Assembly (NCBI GenBank): GCA_934746015.1
Contig: CAKVEW010000001.1
Span: 124,001-188,000 of the forward strand
DNA from: an uncultured Clostridium sp.
GTDB taxonomy: Bacteria > Bacillota > Clostridia > Clostridiales > Clostridiaceae
Length of the DNA: 64,000 bases
Direction of reading: 5' to 3'
The notes under the pieces were generated by a model. The model was not told the origin of the DNA. It searched no databases and worked only from the letters and a program-made list of their open reading frames with translations. Below are positions 42,243 through 50,945 of this stretch, one piece after another (within the stretch, counting starts at the first letter, position 1; every line of letters starts with the position of its first letter). The position numbers and the translations under genes are program-made.

Positions 42243-42389
42243 ATGCAATTTATAAAATTATTTTTCACATTAATAGTTTTACTAACAATGATTTTTTTAA
42301 TATTCAAATTTTCATTTTGGGCAATAAGTTTAATAATAATTTCATCAATGCTATTTCTACTAATAGATTTTTTTAAGATTAAAACCTAA
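42243..42389 (+). CDS. 48-residue hydrophobic membrane peptide
   Basis: 48 codons with GGAG 8 nt before the ATG. The product is nearly all hydrophobic, with two predicted helices (about 4-22 and 24-43) and a short KIKT end. No family recognised. It may be a real small membrane protein or a chance frame; the well-placed ribosome site favours the first. Confidence 0.45.
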   Translation: MQFIKLFFTLIVLLTMIFLIFKFSFWAISLIIISSMLFLLIDFFKIKT

Positions 42390-42429
42390 ACCTTACAAAT
42401 ATATTTAAACTAAAATGTAGATTTTATAG

Positions 42430-43257
42430 TTATGGATTTTTTATTAATAATTCTCCATTATATAATTTTTTAATTTCCCCTTCTCTATACATCCATTCTT
42501 GGCACAAATCAAAATCTTCTTTTTTATATTCACCATTAATTTCAAAGCTGAAGTTTCTAAAGGCTTCTGCTATTTCCTTTGTAAAACCACAATATTCAAT
42601 AAAGTAATTAACCTTTTCATCAGCAGATGAATTATTGAAAATTTCTGCTGCTTCATTTAAAGCTTTATGAAAATTATTAACAGCTTCAGGATTCTTATTA
42701 TAAAAATCTTCATCAAAACACCACATAACTAGGTTTTTATCACTATTTCTTGAATCCCAAATCACTTTTCCCCCATTATTAACTACCTTTGATACAAAGG
42801 GTTCTATTGCAACTAAAGCATCAATTTCACCATTATTTAATGCTTGAATCCTATCATTTGTATTATTAATCCAAACTATTTTAGGATTTCTTATTATATC
42901 CTTTAAGTCATTTTCTAAAAATAATCTAAATAATCCATTTCTATTAACTCCAACTCTAATTTTCTCTAATCTTTCAGGTAAGTTTTTGCCACCTACTAAA
43001 TTTATAGTTCTTGTTAAATTAGAAGTAATTACTGCTTTTTTACCCTTTTCAAGCATATAGAAGAAAAAGGTTGTATCTCCCATCATAGCATCTGATCTGC
43101 CCTCTAAAAATTCTATATTTCCATTAAAGAAGAAATCTTCATCTAAGTACAAATTCATATCTATATTATATTTTTTAAATATTCCTAGTTTATCAGCTAA
43201 TATTGAAGTTAAACTTAGTGGGTTTTTCTTTATTAAATTCAAATTTATTTTTACCAT
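42430..43257 (-). CDS. cytosolic NMT1/SsuA-fold substrate-binding-like protein
   Basis: 275 residues with the two-lobed periplasmic-binding-protein type II pattern of the NMT1/SsuA family: SILADKLGIFKKYNIDMNL near 18-36, GRSDAMMGDTTFF near 53-65, IQALNNGEIDALVAIEP near 132-148 and NPEAVNNFHKALNEAAE near 189-205. It has no signal peptide or lipobox, so it stays in the cytosol. Proteins of this fold without export signals can be enzymes or ligand sensors. It follows the UbiA-type gene by 68 nt in the same direction and is likely co-transcribed. Function unresolved. Confidence 0.7.
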   Translation of the reverse strand: MVKINLNLIKKNPLSLTSILADKLGIFKKYNIDMNLYLDEDFFFNGNIEFLEGRSDAMMGDTTFFFYMLEKGKKAVITSNLTRTINLVGGKNLPERLEKIRVGVNRNGLFRLFLENDLKDIIRNPKIVWINNTNDRIQALNNGEIDALVAIEPFVSKVVNNGGKVIWDSRNSDKNLVMWCFDEDFYNKNPEAVNNFHKALNEAAEIFNNSSADEKVNYFIEYCGFTKEIAEAFRNFSFEINGEYKKEDFDLCQEWMYREGEIKKLYNGELLIKNP

Positions 43258-43325
43258 TCCTCTTCCTCCCTTAATATTCTTTCATTATTTTACTTAGTAT
43301 AATATGTTACATCCTCCTATAGAAT

Positions 43326-44252
43326 TTAAAACAACACTATATAGATTAAAAATTCTAATGATATTATAAAATGAAAGCTATATATAAGAAGTAGAGGCCT
43401 TGGTCCCCACTCTTTTCCCATTTCCTTGTATACTTCATTTATTTTATAATAATCCTTATACCATTTTATATATCCGTAATAATAAAATATAATTAATCCC
43501 GATATAAATATTATTAAATTTATTTTGGAAGTTAAAAATAATATTATCCATGCTAATACCATAATTATAGCTTCTGGTATTATTAATTTTATAGAATTCC
43601 TAAAGCCTATAACATGTGGCAAAGTAATTCTAATACCTCTATCCTTTTCATAGTCAGAAGTGTTATTAGTAGACATTAGAAATACTGTCATTATCATAGC
43701 TATAAGAGAATATAAAAATATTTCTATGCTTACTTTTCCTTGCTGAATATAAGCAGATACAAAGGAGCTTATTCCTCCTGCAAATATTCCAGATACTAAT
43801 TCCCCTACAGGATAAATTATATATGGTTTTGGTCCTAAAGAATAAGTTATAGCAGCTAAGGCACTTAATATCCCTATAATTAAAATATTAATATTCTTAG
43901 TTATTAAAACTACTAAAAGCCCAGAACCTCCACCTAAGGATAACATAAAAATTAAGGCTATTACTGCATCTAAAAATTTTGCATCTCCTCTAACTAAGCC
44001 TTCACTTCCTAAATGTCCTGTAAATGTATCTTCATTTTCTTCATTTTTTAAAAATGCTCTTATTTCATTTGCTATATTAGCCACAATATTTAAGCTAAAT
44101 CCAGAAATAAACATTAAAGCTAATGGTATAACCTTTATATCCTTTGATAAATATGCTCCAAATAATCCACCACTTAAAGCAGGAAGACCTGTTGCAAATC
44201 CTGTTCTAAGTTCCATTACTGTATAAATTCTTTTAAAAAAATTATTTTTCAT
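43326..44252 (-). CDS. UbiA-family prenyltransferase
   Basis: 308 residues with about nine transmembrane helices. The first Asp-rich motif is represented by NIANEIRAFLKNEENED (near 58-74), which keeps the Asn and acidic residues, and the second by NNTSDYEKDRGIRITLPHVIG (near 190-210), the DxxxD-type loop that holds the prenyl diphosphate through Mg2+. MenA-like proteins transfer polyprenyl chains to a ring. Its ATG overlaps the stop of the sugar permease gene by one base, so it is translationally coupled to a CUT1-type importer, an unusual pairing. The acceptor is unknown. Confidence 0.82.
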   Translation of the reverse strand: MKNNFFKRIYTVMELRTGFATGLPALSGGLFGAYLSKDIKVIPLALMFISGFSLNIVANIANEIRAFLKNEENEDTFTGHLGSEGLVRGDAKFLDAVIALIFMLSLGGGSGLLVVLITKNINILIIGILSALAAITYSLGPKPYIIYPVGELVSGIFAGGISSFVSAYIQQGKVSIEIFLYSLIAMIMTVFLMSTNNTSDYEKDRGIRITLPHVIGFRNSIKLIIPEAIIMVLAWIILFLTSKINLIIFISGLIIFYYYGYIKWYKDYYKINEVYKEMGKEWGPRPLLLIYSFHFIISLEFLIYIVLF

Positions 44253-45091
44253 TACCTAATGCTCCCTGATGTAATTCCTTGATAAATATGTTTTTGTAAA
44301 AATATAAAAAACAAAATCATTGGTATCATGCTTATTACAATTCCTGCACAAATTATTTGCCACTGTGTAGATGCTGGTCCTATAAAATTATATAGAGTAG
44401 TTGATACAGTATTTAGCCCTTCTCCTGGCATGTATAAAAATGGCACATAAAAGTCATTATATATTGAAATTATTTTAAGCATAATAGCTGTTGCTGTTGC
44501 TGGTTTAAGTAAAGGAAATATAATCCTTCTATATATTTGAAAATATCCTGCTCCTTCAAGCATTGCTGCTTTATCTAAATCCCTTGGAATTTTTTCTAAG
44601 GCTTGTATATAAATATACACCATTAATACATCTGCCCCTAAATATATAATTATTGGAGCAAGTCTAGTATTATATATACCTAAAGCATTAACTATTTTAA
44701 AGGTTGCAACTTGAGACATTTCCATAGGTACAATTGATACAAGCAAATACATAAATAATATTATCTTTTTAAATTTAAAATCAAATCTACTTATAACAAA
44801 GGCTACCATAGAACCTAAAATTACGCTTCCTATAGCTCCAAAAAATATAAGTATAAAGGTATTAAAGAAACCCATAAGCATCTTACCATCTACAAAGGCT
44901 TTTTTATAATTTTCAAAGTAAGTAAAGCTATTTGGCATAGTTATTCCGCTTGTCCTTGTAAATTCATCATAAGTTTTAAAGGACCCAAAAATAACAGTTA
45001 TTAAGGGTAAGAATACTACTATTGTCCAACCTATTAAAGCAGTATATTTTAGGATTTTTGCTATTATAGACCTAATATTCATCTTCATCAT
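44252..45091 (-). CDS. CUT1-type sugar ABC importer permease (MalG/UgpE-like)
   Basis: 279 residues with six transmembrane helices. The EAA loop is EGAGYFQIYRRIIFPLLKPA (near 187-206), which contacts the ATPase. It pairs with the preceding MalF-like permease, overlapping it by 20 nt. An AGAAGG site lies about 9 nt before the first ATG. Substrate is probably a sugar or glycerol-phosphate-type solute. Confidence 0.88.
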   Translation of the reverse strand: MMKMNIRSIIAKILKYTALIGWTIVVFLPLITVIFGSFKTYDEFTRTSGITMPNSFTYFENYKKAFVDGKMLMGFFNTFILIFFGAIGSVILGSMVAFVISRFDFKFKKIILFMYLLVSIVPMEMSQVATFKIVNALGIYNTRLAPIIIYLGADVLMVYIYIQALEKIPRDLDKAAMLEGAGYFQIYRRIIFPLLKPATATAIMLKIISIYNDFYVPFLYMPGEGLNTVSTTLYNFIGPASTQWQIICAGIVISMIPMILFFIFLQKHIYQGITSGSIR

Positions 45092-45953
45092 TACTATATA
45101 CCTTCTTTTGAATAATTGTAGCTATTATAATTACCATTGAAATTATTACTGCCATAGCAGCTGCAAGTCCTATTTTCTTTTGTTCAAAGGCTGTTTTAAG
45201 AGTTTGTAATAAAAAGGTGCTTGTTCCATTAGAACCATTAGTCATTATCATAGGTATTTCAAAAACAGATATAGCTCCTATAATAAGTAAGAAAAAGTTT
45301 ATTTTAATTATTGTATGTATATTAGGTAATATTACATATCTAACCTTTTGAATTACTGATGCTCCCTCTATTTCTGCTGCTTTAATATATTCCCTTGGTA
45401 TAGACTGAATTGCACCAAAATACATAATAAAGCTTCTCCCTGTAAATCTCCAAAGAGATATACTAGCTAAGGTATAATTAACGATTCTAGGATCTCCAAG
45501 CCAATAATGTACAAACTCTCCAAGACCTAAGGCTCCAAAAGCAGCATCAAAGGTACCTCCTGGCTCAAAAAACACTCTAAACATCATTGATATAGCAACT
45601 CCACTTATAAGAGTTGGAAAAACAAAGCTAGCCTTAAAAAATCCTTTAAATTTTACTTTTGATGATAGCATAATAGCAAAAATCATAGCTATTATTATTT
45701 GAAGTATTCCAGATAAAAAATAATATAGACTATTTTTAAATACTTGCAAATAAGCTTTATCTGTTAAAACTTTTATATAATTATCAAAGCCAATGAAATC
45801 CTTAGTACTTGATATTCCATTCCAAGATGTAAAGCTATATATAACTATTTCAATTATAGGTAAGAATCCAAATAAAAATAATAATAAAATAGGAAAAAAA
45901 AGAAAGAGAAAAATAATTTGTCTTTCTTTTTTTATTAAATTTACATTATTCAT
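45072..45953 (-). CDS. CUT1-type sugar ABC importer permease (MalF/UgpA-like)
   Basis: 293 residues, six transmembrane helices, EAA loop EIEGASVIQKVRYVILPNI (near 198-216). It begins inside the last codons of the binding-protein gene (8-nt overlap), so translation is coupled. Together with the MalG-like partner it forms the channel of a four-component importer. Confidence 0.88.
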   Translation of the reverse strand: MNNVNLIKKERQIIFLFLFFPILLLFLFGFLPIIEIVIYSFTSWNGISSTKDFIGFDNYIKVLTDKAYLQVFKNSLYYFLSGILQIIIAMIFAIMLSSKVKFKGFFKASFVFPTLISGVAISMMFRVFFEPGGTFDAAFGALGLGEFVHYWLGDPRIVNYTLASISLWRFTGRSFIMYFGAIQSIPREYIKAAEIEGASVIQKVRYVILPNIHTIIKINFFLLIIGAISVFEIPMIMTNGSNGTSTFLLQTLKTAFEQKKIGLAAAMAVIISMVIIIATIIQKKVYSNDEDEY

Positions 45954-47220
45954 TTGCCTTTACTGCAGCTTCCCATTTAGCTTCTAAAGAATTTATATAA
46001 TCAGTATAACTTTCATTTTGATTTGGATATAAACCTATATTAATAACCTTTTGAAGTACGTCTGTTAATCTTCCTACACCTACTTCATTGGCAATTGCAG
46101 AATATTTAGTATCAATTTCTGTAGTTTCAGTAGCTGATGTTAATACTATATTACTCTTTTCAAAGATTTCCTTTTGTTCATCATTTAAATCTTCCCTATT
46201 TGGTGAAATTCCACCTAAGTCATCTGCATATCCACTTTGAGCTGAAATAAAGAATTCTAAAAATGCCTTAGCTGTTGCTTTATTTTCACTATTTTTATTT
46301 ATTCCAACTACTGAAGGAGCTCCAAAAGCAATACTTGTTTGGCCATTAAACTTAACAGGTAATGGAGCAATATTTATTGTACTACCATTTGTACTAAGTT
46401 CTTGAATCATCTTTGCATCTTGAGAACCCTTCATTATCATTGCAACTTTTCCATCTGCAAGCATTTGTAATGATTTATTAAAATCTCCTGTTATAGGATC
46501 TGCTTCTGTAAGTCCATTTGAAGATAATTCATAGAATAAATCCATTATTTCACGTATTGGTTGACCTTCTTTAAATGCAGTACCTGCCTTTAACATTTCT
46601 GATCTATACTCTTCTCCACCATAAGAAGTTAATGTTCCTCCCCAAGTTCCTAATGTCTTATTGTAATTAGTATAGAAAGGAATTGCGTCAGTATTTTCTT
46701 TTATCTTCTTACATGCTTCTATAAATTCTTCAGTAGAAGTTGGCATTTCTTCTACTCCAGCCTTCTTTAAAACTTCTTCATTATAAATAATTCCTAAGCT
46801 ATTTAAAGCAACTGGTAATCCATATGCAACATCATTATAATCAAATTCTGTAACATCAATATATTTTTTTTCAAGTTCAGCAATACTTCCTAAGGGTTCA
46901 AAATAATTTTCATATTCCTCTGGATTTCCATTCATAGTGAAAGGTAGGAATAAAACATCACCATAATCCTTAGTATTCATTCTAGTCATTATGTACTTAT
47001 CATAATCAGCAGATGATTCCCATATTATATCTTCAACATTTGGATATAACTTTTTAAAATCCTCTTCTATTTTTTCAAATAATTCATCAGCATCTGTTCT
47101 AGAGGTAACAACTTTTATGGTTCCTCCAATTTCTTCACTTTTCTTTTCTTCTTTACTTTTACATCCAACCATAAGGATTAGCAACATTAATAAGCTTGCT
47201 ATTATTTTCTTTGCTTTCAT
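45946..47220 (-). CDS. extracellular sugar-binding lipoprotein of CUT1 importer
   Basis: 424 residues. Lipoprotein signal with Cys20 (LILMVGC); family 1 solute-binding fold, with NSLGIIYNEEVLKKAGVEE near 146-164 and GKVAMIMKGSQDAKMI near 260-275. The body binds the substrate outside the membrane. It lies 2 nt after the ATPase gene. The family covers oligosaccharides, glycerol-3-phosphate and polyols; the sequence does not tell which. Confidence 0.88.
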   Translation of the reverse strand: MKAKKIIASLLMLLILMVGCKSKEEKKSEEIGGTIKVVTSRTDADELFEKIEEDFKKLYPNVEDIIWESSADYDKYIMTRMNTKDYGDVLFLPFTMNGNPEEYENYFEPLGSIAELEKKYIDVTEFDYNDVAYGLPVALNSLGIIYNEEVLKKAGVEEMPTSTEEFIEACKKIKENTDAIPFYTNYNKTLGTWGGTLTSYGGEEYRSEMLKAGTAFKEGQPIREIMDLFYELSSNGLTEADPITGDFNKSLQMLADGKVAMIMKGSQDAKMIQELSTNGSTINIAPLPVKFNGQTSIAFGAPSVVGINKNSENKATAKAFLEFFISAQSGYADDLGGISPNREDLNDEQKEIFEKSNIVLTSATETTEIDTKYSAIANEVGVGRLTDVLQKVINIGLYPNQNESYTDYINSLEAKWEAAVKANE

Positions 47221-47222
47221 TT

Positions 47223-48317
47223 TTAATTTCTCCTTAAATTTTCTTCTGTTAATATATCAAAAACATTAGCCTTATTAAAATTAAAGCCAATATTAATGCT
47301 ATCCCCTATTTTTATATTATTTACCTTATAATCCTTTAAAGTAAATTTCATTTCATTATATATTAGATAATAAATTGTTTCACTTCCAAGATACTCAATT
47401 TTTTCTACAATTCCTTCAATGTAACTTTCAGTAGAATTATCAACTTTAATTATATCTTCTGACCTTAATCCAATTATATATTCTCCTTTATCTAAATCAC
47501 TAAATTCTTTAGGTTTATTAAATTTAATAGATTCTCCTAAAAATACATAATCTTCATCTATAAGTACATTAAATAAATTTATTTGTGGTCTACCAATAAA
47601 AGAGGCTACAAATATATTACTTGGATTATTATATATTTCAACTGGAGTTCCTATTTGCTGAATTTCTCCATTATTTAATATTATTATTTTATCTGCCATA
47701 GATAAGGCTTCAACTTGGTCATGAGTAACATATATAGTTGTCGAATTTAATTTATTATGTAAACTACTAATTTCATTTGAAGTAGAATTTCTTAGTTTAG
47801 CATCTAAATTAGAAAGTGGCTCGTCCATTAAAAAACACTTAGGATTTCTCACCATTGCTCTAGCTAAAGCAATCCTTTGCCTTTGTCCACCTGACAAATT
47901 CTTAGGTTTAGATTTCAAGCATTCTTCAAGCTTTAATATTTTAGCTGCCCACTTCACCTTTTCCTCAATTTCTTTTTTATTAGTTTTTCTTATTTTCATT
48001 CCAAAGGCAATATTTTCATAAGCAGTTAAATGAGGATACAAAGCGTAGTTTTGAAAGACCATAGAAACATCCCTATCCTTAGGTTCCATATTATTAATTA
48101 TTTTATTATCTATTATTATTTCACCTTCAGTAATATCCTCAAATCCACAAATTAAATCCAAAAGAGTTGATTTACCACTTCCGCTTGGTCCTAGTATAAC
48201 TACAAATTCACCTTTTTCAATTTTAAAATCTATATTTCTCAATGCATATTTTTCAGCATTCTTATACTTCTTAGATAAATTATTAAACTCTATATAACTA
48301 ATATTAATCACCCCCAT
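47223..48317 (-). CDS. CUT1-type sugar ABC importer ATPase (MsmX/UgpC-like)
   Basis: 364 residues from the ATG at 48317. Walker A GPSGSGKST, Q-loop FQNYALYPH, signature LSGGQRQR, Walker B CFLMDEPLSNLD and switch VTHD, then a C-terminal TOBE-type regulatory domain (about 255-364). First gene of the importer operon. The start is uncertain: the ATG has no good ribosome site, whereas GGGGGTGAT lies 8 nt before an ATT codon (48302-48300) from which the protein would begin exactly like relatives (SYIEFNNLSKKY). A promoter TTGATT/TATACT lies at 48355-48384. Confidence 0.88.
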   Translation of the reverse strand: MGVINISYIEFNNLSKKYKNAEKYALRNIDFKIEKGEFVVILGPSGSGKSTLLDLICGFEDITEGEIIIDNKIINNMEPKDRDVSMVFQNYALYPHLTAYENIAFGMKIRKTNKKEIEEKVKWAAKILKLEECLKSKPKNLSGGQRQRIALARAMVRNPKCFLMDEPLSNLDAKLRNSTSNEISSLHNKLNSTTIYVTHDQVEALSMADKIIILNNGEIQQIGTPVEIYNNPSNIFVASFIGRPQINLFNVLIDEDYVFLGESIKFNKPKEFSDLDKGEYIIGLRSEDIIKVDNSTESYIEGIVEKIEYLGSETIYYLIYNEMKFTLKDYKVNNIKIGDSINIGFNFNKANVFDILTEENLRRN

Positions 48318-48354
48318 ACAAGTAAATAAACCTAATTAAAATATTTGCTATAAT

Positions 48355-48384
48355 AGTATATATCCATTTAGATTGATAAATCAA
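48355..48384 (-). promoter_or_regulatory. promoter and operator-like palindrome of sugar importer operon
   Basis: Minus-strand TTGATT (48379-48384), 18-nt spacer and TATACT (48355-48360). The palindrome ATTGATAAATCAAT (48372-48385) overlaps the -35 and could be an operator. Confidence 0.5.
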
Positions 48385-48390
48385 TAACAA

Positions 48391-48742
48391 AGTTTAATTT
48401 TGCTCTGCAAAATAATGAAAAATGTATAATGAAGAATGTAAAATTGCTGAAATAACTCAGACAAGCTGAATTAAAGAATGCATAATTGATAATGCATAAT
48501 GCGTAATTGTGGATATAATTCAGACGAGCTGAATTATGAAAGTTTTTAAATTCCTGTAGAATTTATTTCTTAACTATTTCATTCCTTAAATTCCGAAGGA
48601 ATTTATTCCTCTATTCTTTCATTTTTTCATTTCTATTTTGCTTCAGCAAAGAGAATCTTCATTCTTTCATTTTTTCATTTCCAAAACTCCAAAGGAGTTT
48701 TCACCTTAATTATGCATTGTGCATTACGCATTATTCATTTCC
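48391..48742. repeat. large mosaic of modular hairpins, copy 3
   Basis: Most of the 518-nt gap between the importer operon and trpS. A series of short perfect hairpins is separated by AATGxATAATG and CATTTTTTCATT-like tracts: ATTTTGC-TCT-GCAAAAT (48397-48413), a variant and a perfect TAATTCAG-ACGAG-CTGAATTA, TAAATTC-CTGTA-GAATTTA, TAAATTCC-GAA-GGAATTTA, TTTGC-TTCA-GCAAA and AAAACTCC-AAA-GGAGTTTT. The left tracts (AATGCATAATG) have inverted partners at the right end (CATTACGCATTATTCATT). It has no coding potential and ends one base before the trpS -35. Confidence 0.75.
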
Positions 48743-48771
48743 TTGACATGGTCTTTTCCCATACCTATAAT
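48743..48771 (+). promoter_or_regulatory. trpS promoter
   Basis: TTGACA (48743-48748), 17-nt spacer and TATAAT (48766-48771), a perfect consensus. The leader of about 55 nt is too short for a T-box. Confidence 0.85.
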
Positions 48772-48835
48772 TAATATATAGTTAAAGGTTACGTTACATA
48801 GTAATTAATTTGCACAAATGGAAGGAGTGCTTTAA

Positions 48836-49843
48836 TTGGAAAATAATATAGATAAAAAGAAGGTTATTTTTAGTGGAATCCAACCTTCTGGTCAATTGAC
48901 TTTAGGAAATTACCTAGGTGCTATAAAAAACTGGGTTAACCTACAAGATGAATTTGATTGTTATTTTTGTGTAGTTGACTTACATGCAATTACAGTTAGA
49001 CAAGAGCCAAAGGATTTAAGACAAAGAACTTTAGAGGTTCTAGCTATTTATATAGCTGCTGGGATTGATCCTAATAAGAATACTTTATTTATACAATCTC
49101 ATGTACCAGCTCATAGTGAGGCTGCTTGGCTTTTAACTTGTAATACTTATATGGGTGAACTAGGAAGAATGACTCAATACAAGGATAAATCTCAAAAATA
49201 TGGTGATTCCATAGGGGCAGGCCTATTTACTTATCCAGTTTTAATGGCAGCTGATATCCTTTTATATAATGCAGATTTAGTACCTGTTGGTCAAGATCAA
49301 AAGCAACATTTAGAATTAGCTAGAGATATAGCAAATAGATTTAATAATGTATATAGCCCTACTTTTAAAGTACCTGATCCATATATTCCAAAGATAGGTG
49401 CAAAGGTTATGAGCTTACAAGACCCAACTAAGAAGATGTCTAAGTCAGATGATAATCCAAATGCTTATATATTAATTATGGATCCTCCTGATGTAATTAG
49501 GAAGAAGGTATCTCGTGCAGTAACTGATAGCATTGGAGTAATTAATTATACTGATGAACAACCAGGGGTTAAAAACCTATTAGATATATTAATAGCAATT
49601 AATAACACTAAAGCTGAAGAGCTTGTTGAATATTATAAAGGAAAAGGCTATGCAGATTTAAAGAAGGATGTAGCTGAAGCTATAGTATCTGAATTGGAGC
49701 CAATTCAAAATAAAGTCAATGAAACTCTTAAAGATAAGAAAGCTTTAGAGGAAATATATAAGTTAGGTGCTGAAAAAGCTAACTATGTTTCAATGAAAAC
49801 CCTTAGAAAAATGCAAAAGAAAATTGGATTTATTCCAAGATAA
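48836..49843 (+). CDS. trpS: tryptophanyl-tRNA synthetase
   Basis: 335 residues from a TTG start with AAGGAG 8 nt upstream; no ATG is suitable. Class I synthetase: SGIQPSGQLTLGNYLGA near 13-29 holds the HIGH-type motif (TLGN), and KKMSKSDDNP near 199-208 is the KMSKS loop. It charges tRNA-Trp. A symmetrical terminator follows. Confidence 0.96.
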   Translation: MENNIDKKKVIFSGIQPSGQLTLGNYLGAIKNWVNLQDEFDCYFCVVDLHAITVRQEPKDLRQRTLEVLAIYIAAGIDPNKNTLFIQSHVPAHSEAAWLLTCNTYMGELGRMTQYKDKSQKYGDSIGAGLFTYPVLMAADILLYNADLVPVGQDQKQHLELARDIANRFNNVYSPTFKVPDPYIPKIGAKVMSLQDPTKKMSKSDDNPNAYILIMDPPDVIRKKVSRAVTDSIGVINYTDEQPGVKNLLDILIAINNTKAEELVEYYKGKGYADLKKDVAEAIVSELEPIQNKVNETLKDKKALEEIYKLGAEKANYVSMKTLRKMQKKIGFIPR

Positions 49844-49878
49844 AAAAGTTGGATGATTTACTTTCATCCAACTTTTTT
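49842..49878. terminator. bidirectional terminator after trpS
   Basis: Stem AAAAAAGTTGGATGA / TCATCCAACTTTTTT (49842-49856, 49864-49878) around a 7-nt loop; U-tracts in both directions. It serves trpS and may also end the convergent membrane protein gene. Confidence 0.92.
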
Positions 49879-49940
49879 ATATCTTTTATAATGATACTCT
49901 TAAATTTTAATAAATTAAGTAAAATTTAAACTTAATATAT

Positions 49941-50822
49941 TTATATAAATAAGTATATTATATATCCACTTAAAAAGCTCAAAATATTTGCTACTATGCT
50001 AAATGCTATTCTCCATTTTACAGTATGTTCTTGCAGATACCTTGAAAATAATATACTCTCTACAGCTAGTATTATTCCCTCCATAGAAAGAAGGGTAGTA
50101 ATATAATATTTATAACTATATTTATTAACTAACAAAATTAAAGCTACATATAATAATATTTGAGTAAATATATTAATTAATATGAGAGGCTTAATACTCT
50201 TTTTAATACTAAACTTAAATAATATTAATGTAATTCCTTCAATTATTATTGTTATTAAAAAAGTGAATACTATTCCTTTGGATGATAACATTTCATTTAT
50301 CGTACCTATAATTAATCTATTTACATCTATTTCATTTTTATAACTTATAGCTTTATTCTCATAGTTATAAATAAGAGTAGTGTTAAAACCTTTTAAAGTT
50401 ATTTCATCTGAAACATTAATTTTATTTTTGCTATCTAAAATAGCTATTTTAAATCTATCTGGCAAAGTATAACCAAAATCATGAATTACTTTATCTTCTT
50501 CTCTTCTTCCTATAAGTTTTCCATTCATTGGTGCACGGGTTTTTGTCAATAATGCAGGTCTCCAATTTTCCTCTCTAAAATTCTTAAATATATCTATTTT
50601 TTCTTTATTATACTCTTCTTCATGAAGCCATGTATATCCATTATTTACTTCATAATCAACAAGTAAATCTAAATAATATTCATCTTCCGGTGGGTTTACC
50701 ACTATAATTTTCAACTGAGGCTTCGGGCCATTATCTGCTTTTACAATATTAATTGATATTATAAAATTAATAAAGATCATAATAACTACTAAAAAGCATC
50801 TCTGTAATTTATTAATTTTCAT
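49941..50822 (-). CDS. exported membrane protein of unknown function
   Basis: 293 residues. A signal peptide or first helix (8-29), an extracellular domain of about 160 residues starting DNGPKPQLKIIVVNPP, and four transmembrane helices at the end (about 182-290). The extracellular part has the pattern YYLDLLVDYE and FGYTLPDRFKI. I do not recognise the family; similar proteins occur in clostridia. It is a single gene next to galU on the same strand. Confidence 0.65.
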   Translation of the reverse strand: MKINKLQRCFLVVIMIFINFIISINIVKADNGPKPQLKIIVVNPPEDEYYLDLLVDYEVNNGYTWLHEEEYNKEKIDIFKNFREENWRPALLTKTRAPMNGKLIGRREEDKVIHDFGYTLPDRFKIAILDSKNKINVSDEITLKGFNTTLIYNYENKAISYKNEIDVNRLIIGTINEMLSSKGIVFTFLITIIIEGITLILFKFSIKKSIKPLILINIFTQILLYVALILLVNKYSYKYYITTLLSMEGIILAVESILFSRYLQEHTVKWRIAFSIVANILSFLSGYIIYLFI

Positions 50823-50896
50823 GGTATACCTCCAATTTGATATTTTTATAATATTAACCTAATTTTACCATATGAGTAAATTTAATTCAATAAAAA

Positions 50897-50917
50897 AGAG
50901 CTGTTTTGTGCAGCTCT
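50897..50917 (-). terminator. intrinsic terminator of galU
   Basis: Perfect 7-bp stem AGAGCTG / CAGCTCT with loop TTTTGTG, followed by six T residues on the minus strand. Confidence 0.88.
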
Positions 50918-50945
50918 AACAAAAAAATAAAAAAATATATATTTC

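Noticed and set aside
48391..48742. CRISPR array
   Set aside because: The repeated units are neither identical nor evenly spaced, the hairpin sequences differ from one another, and there are no cas genes near.
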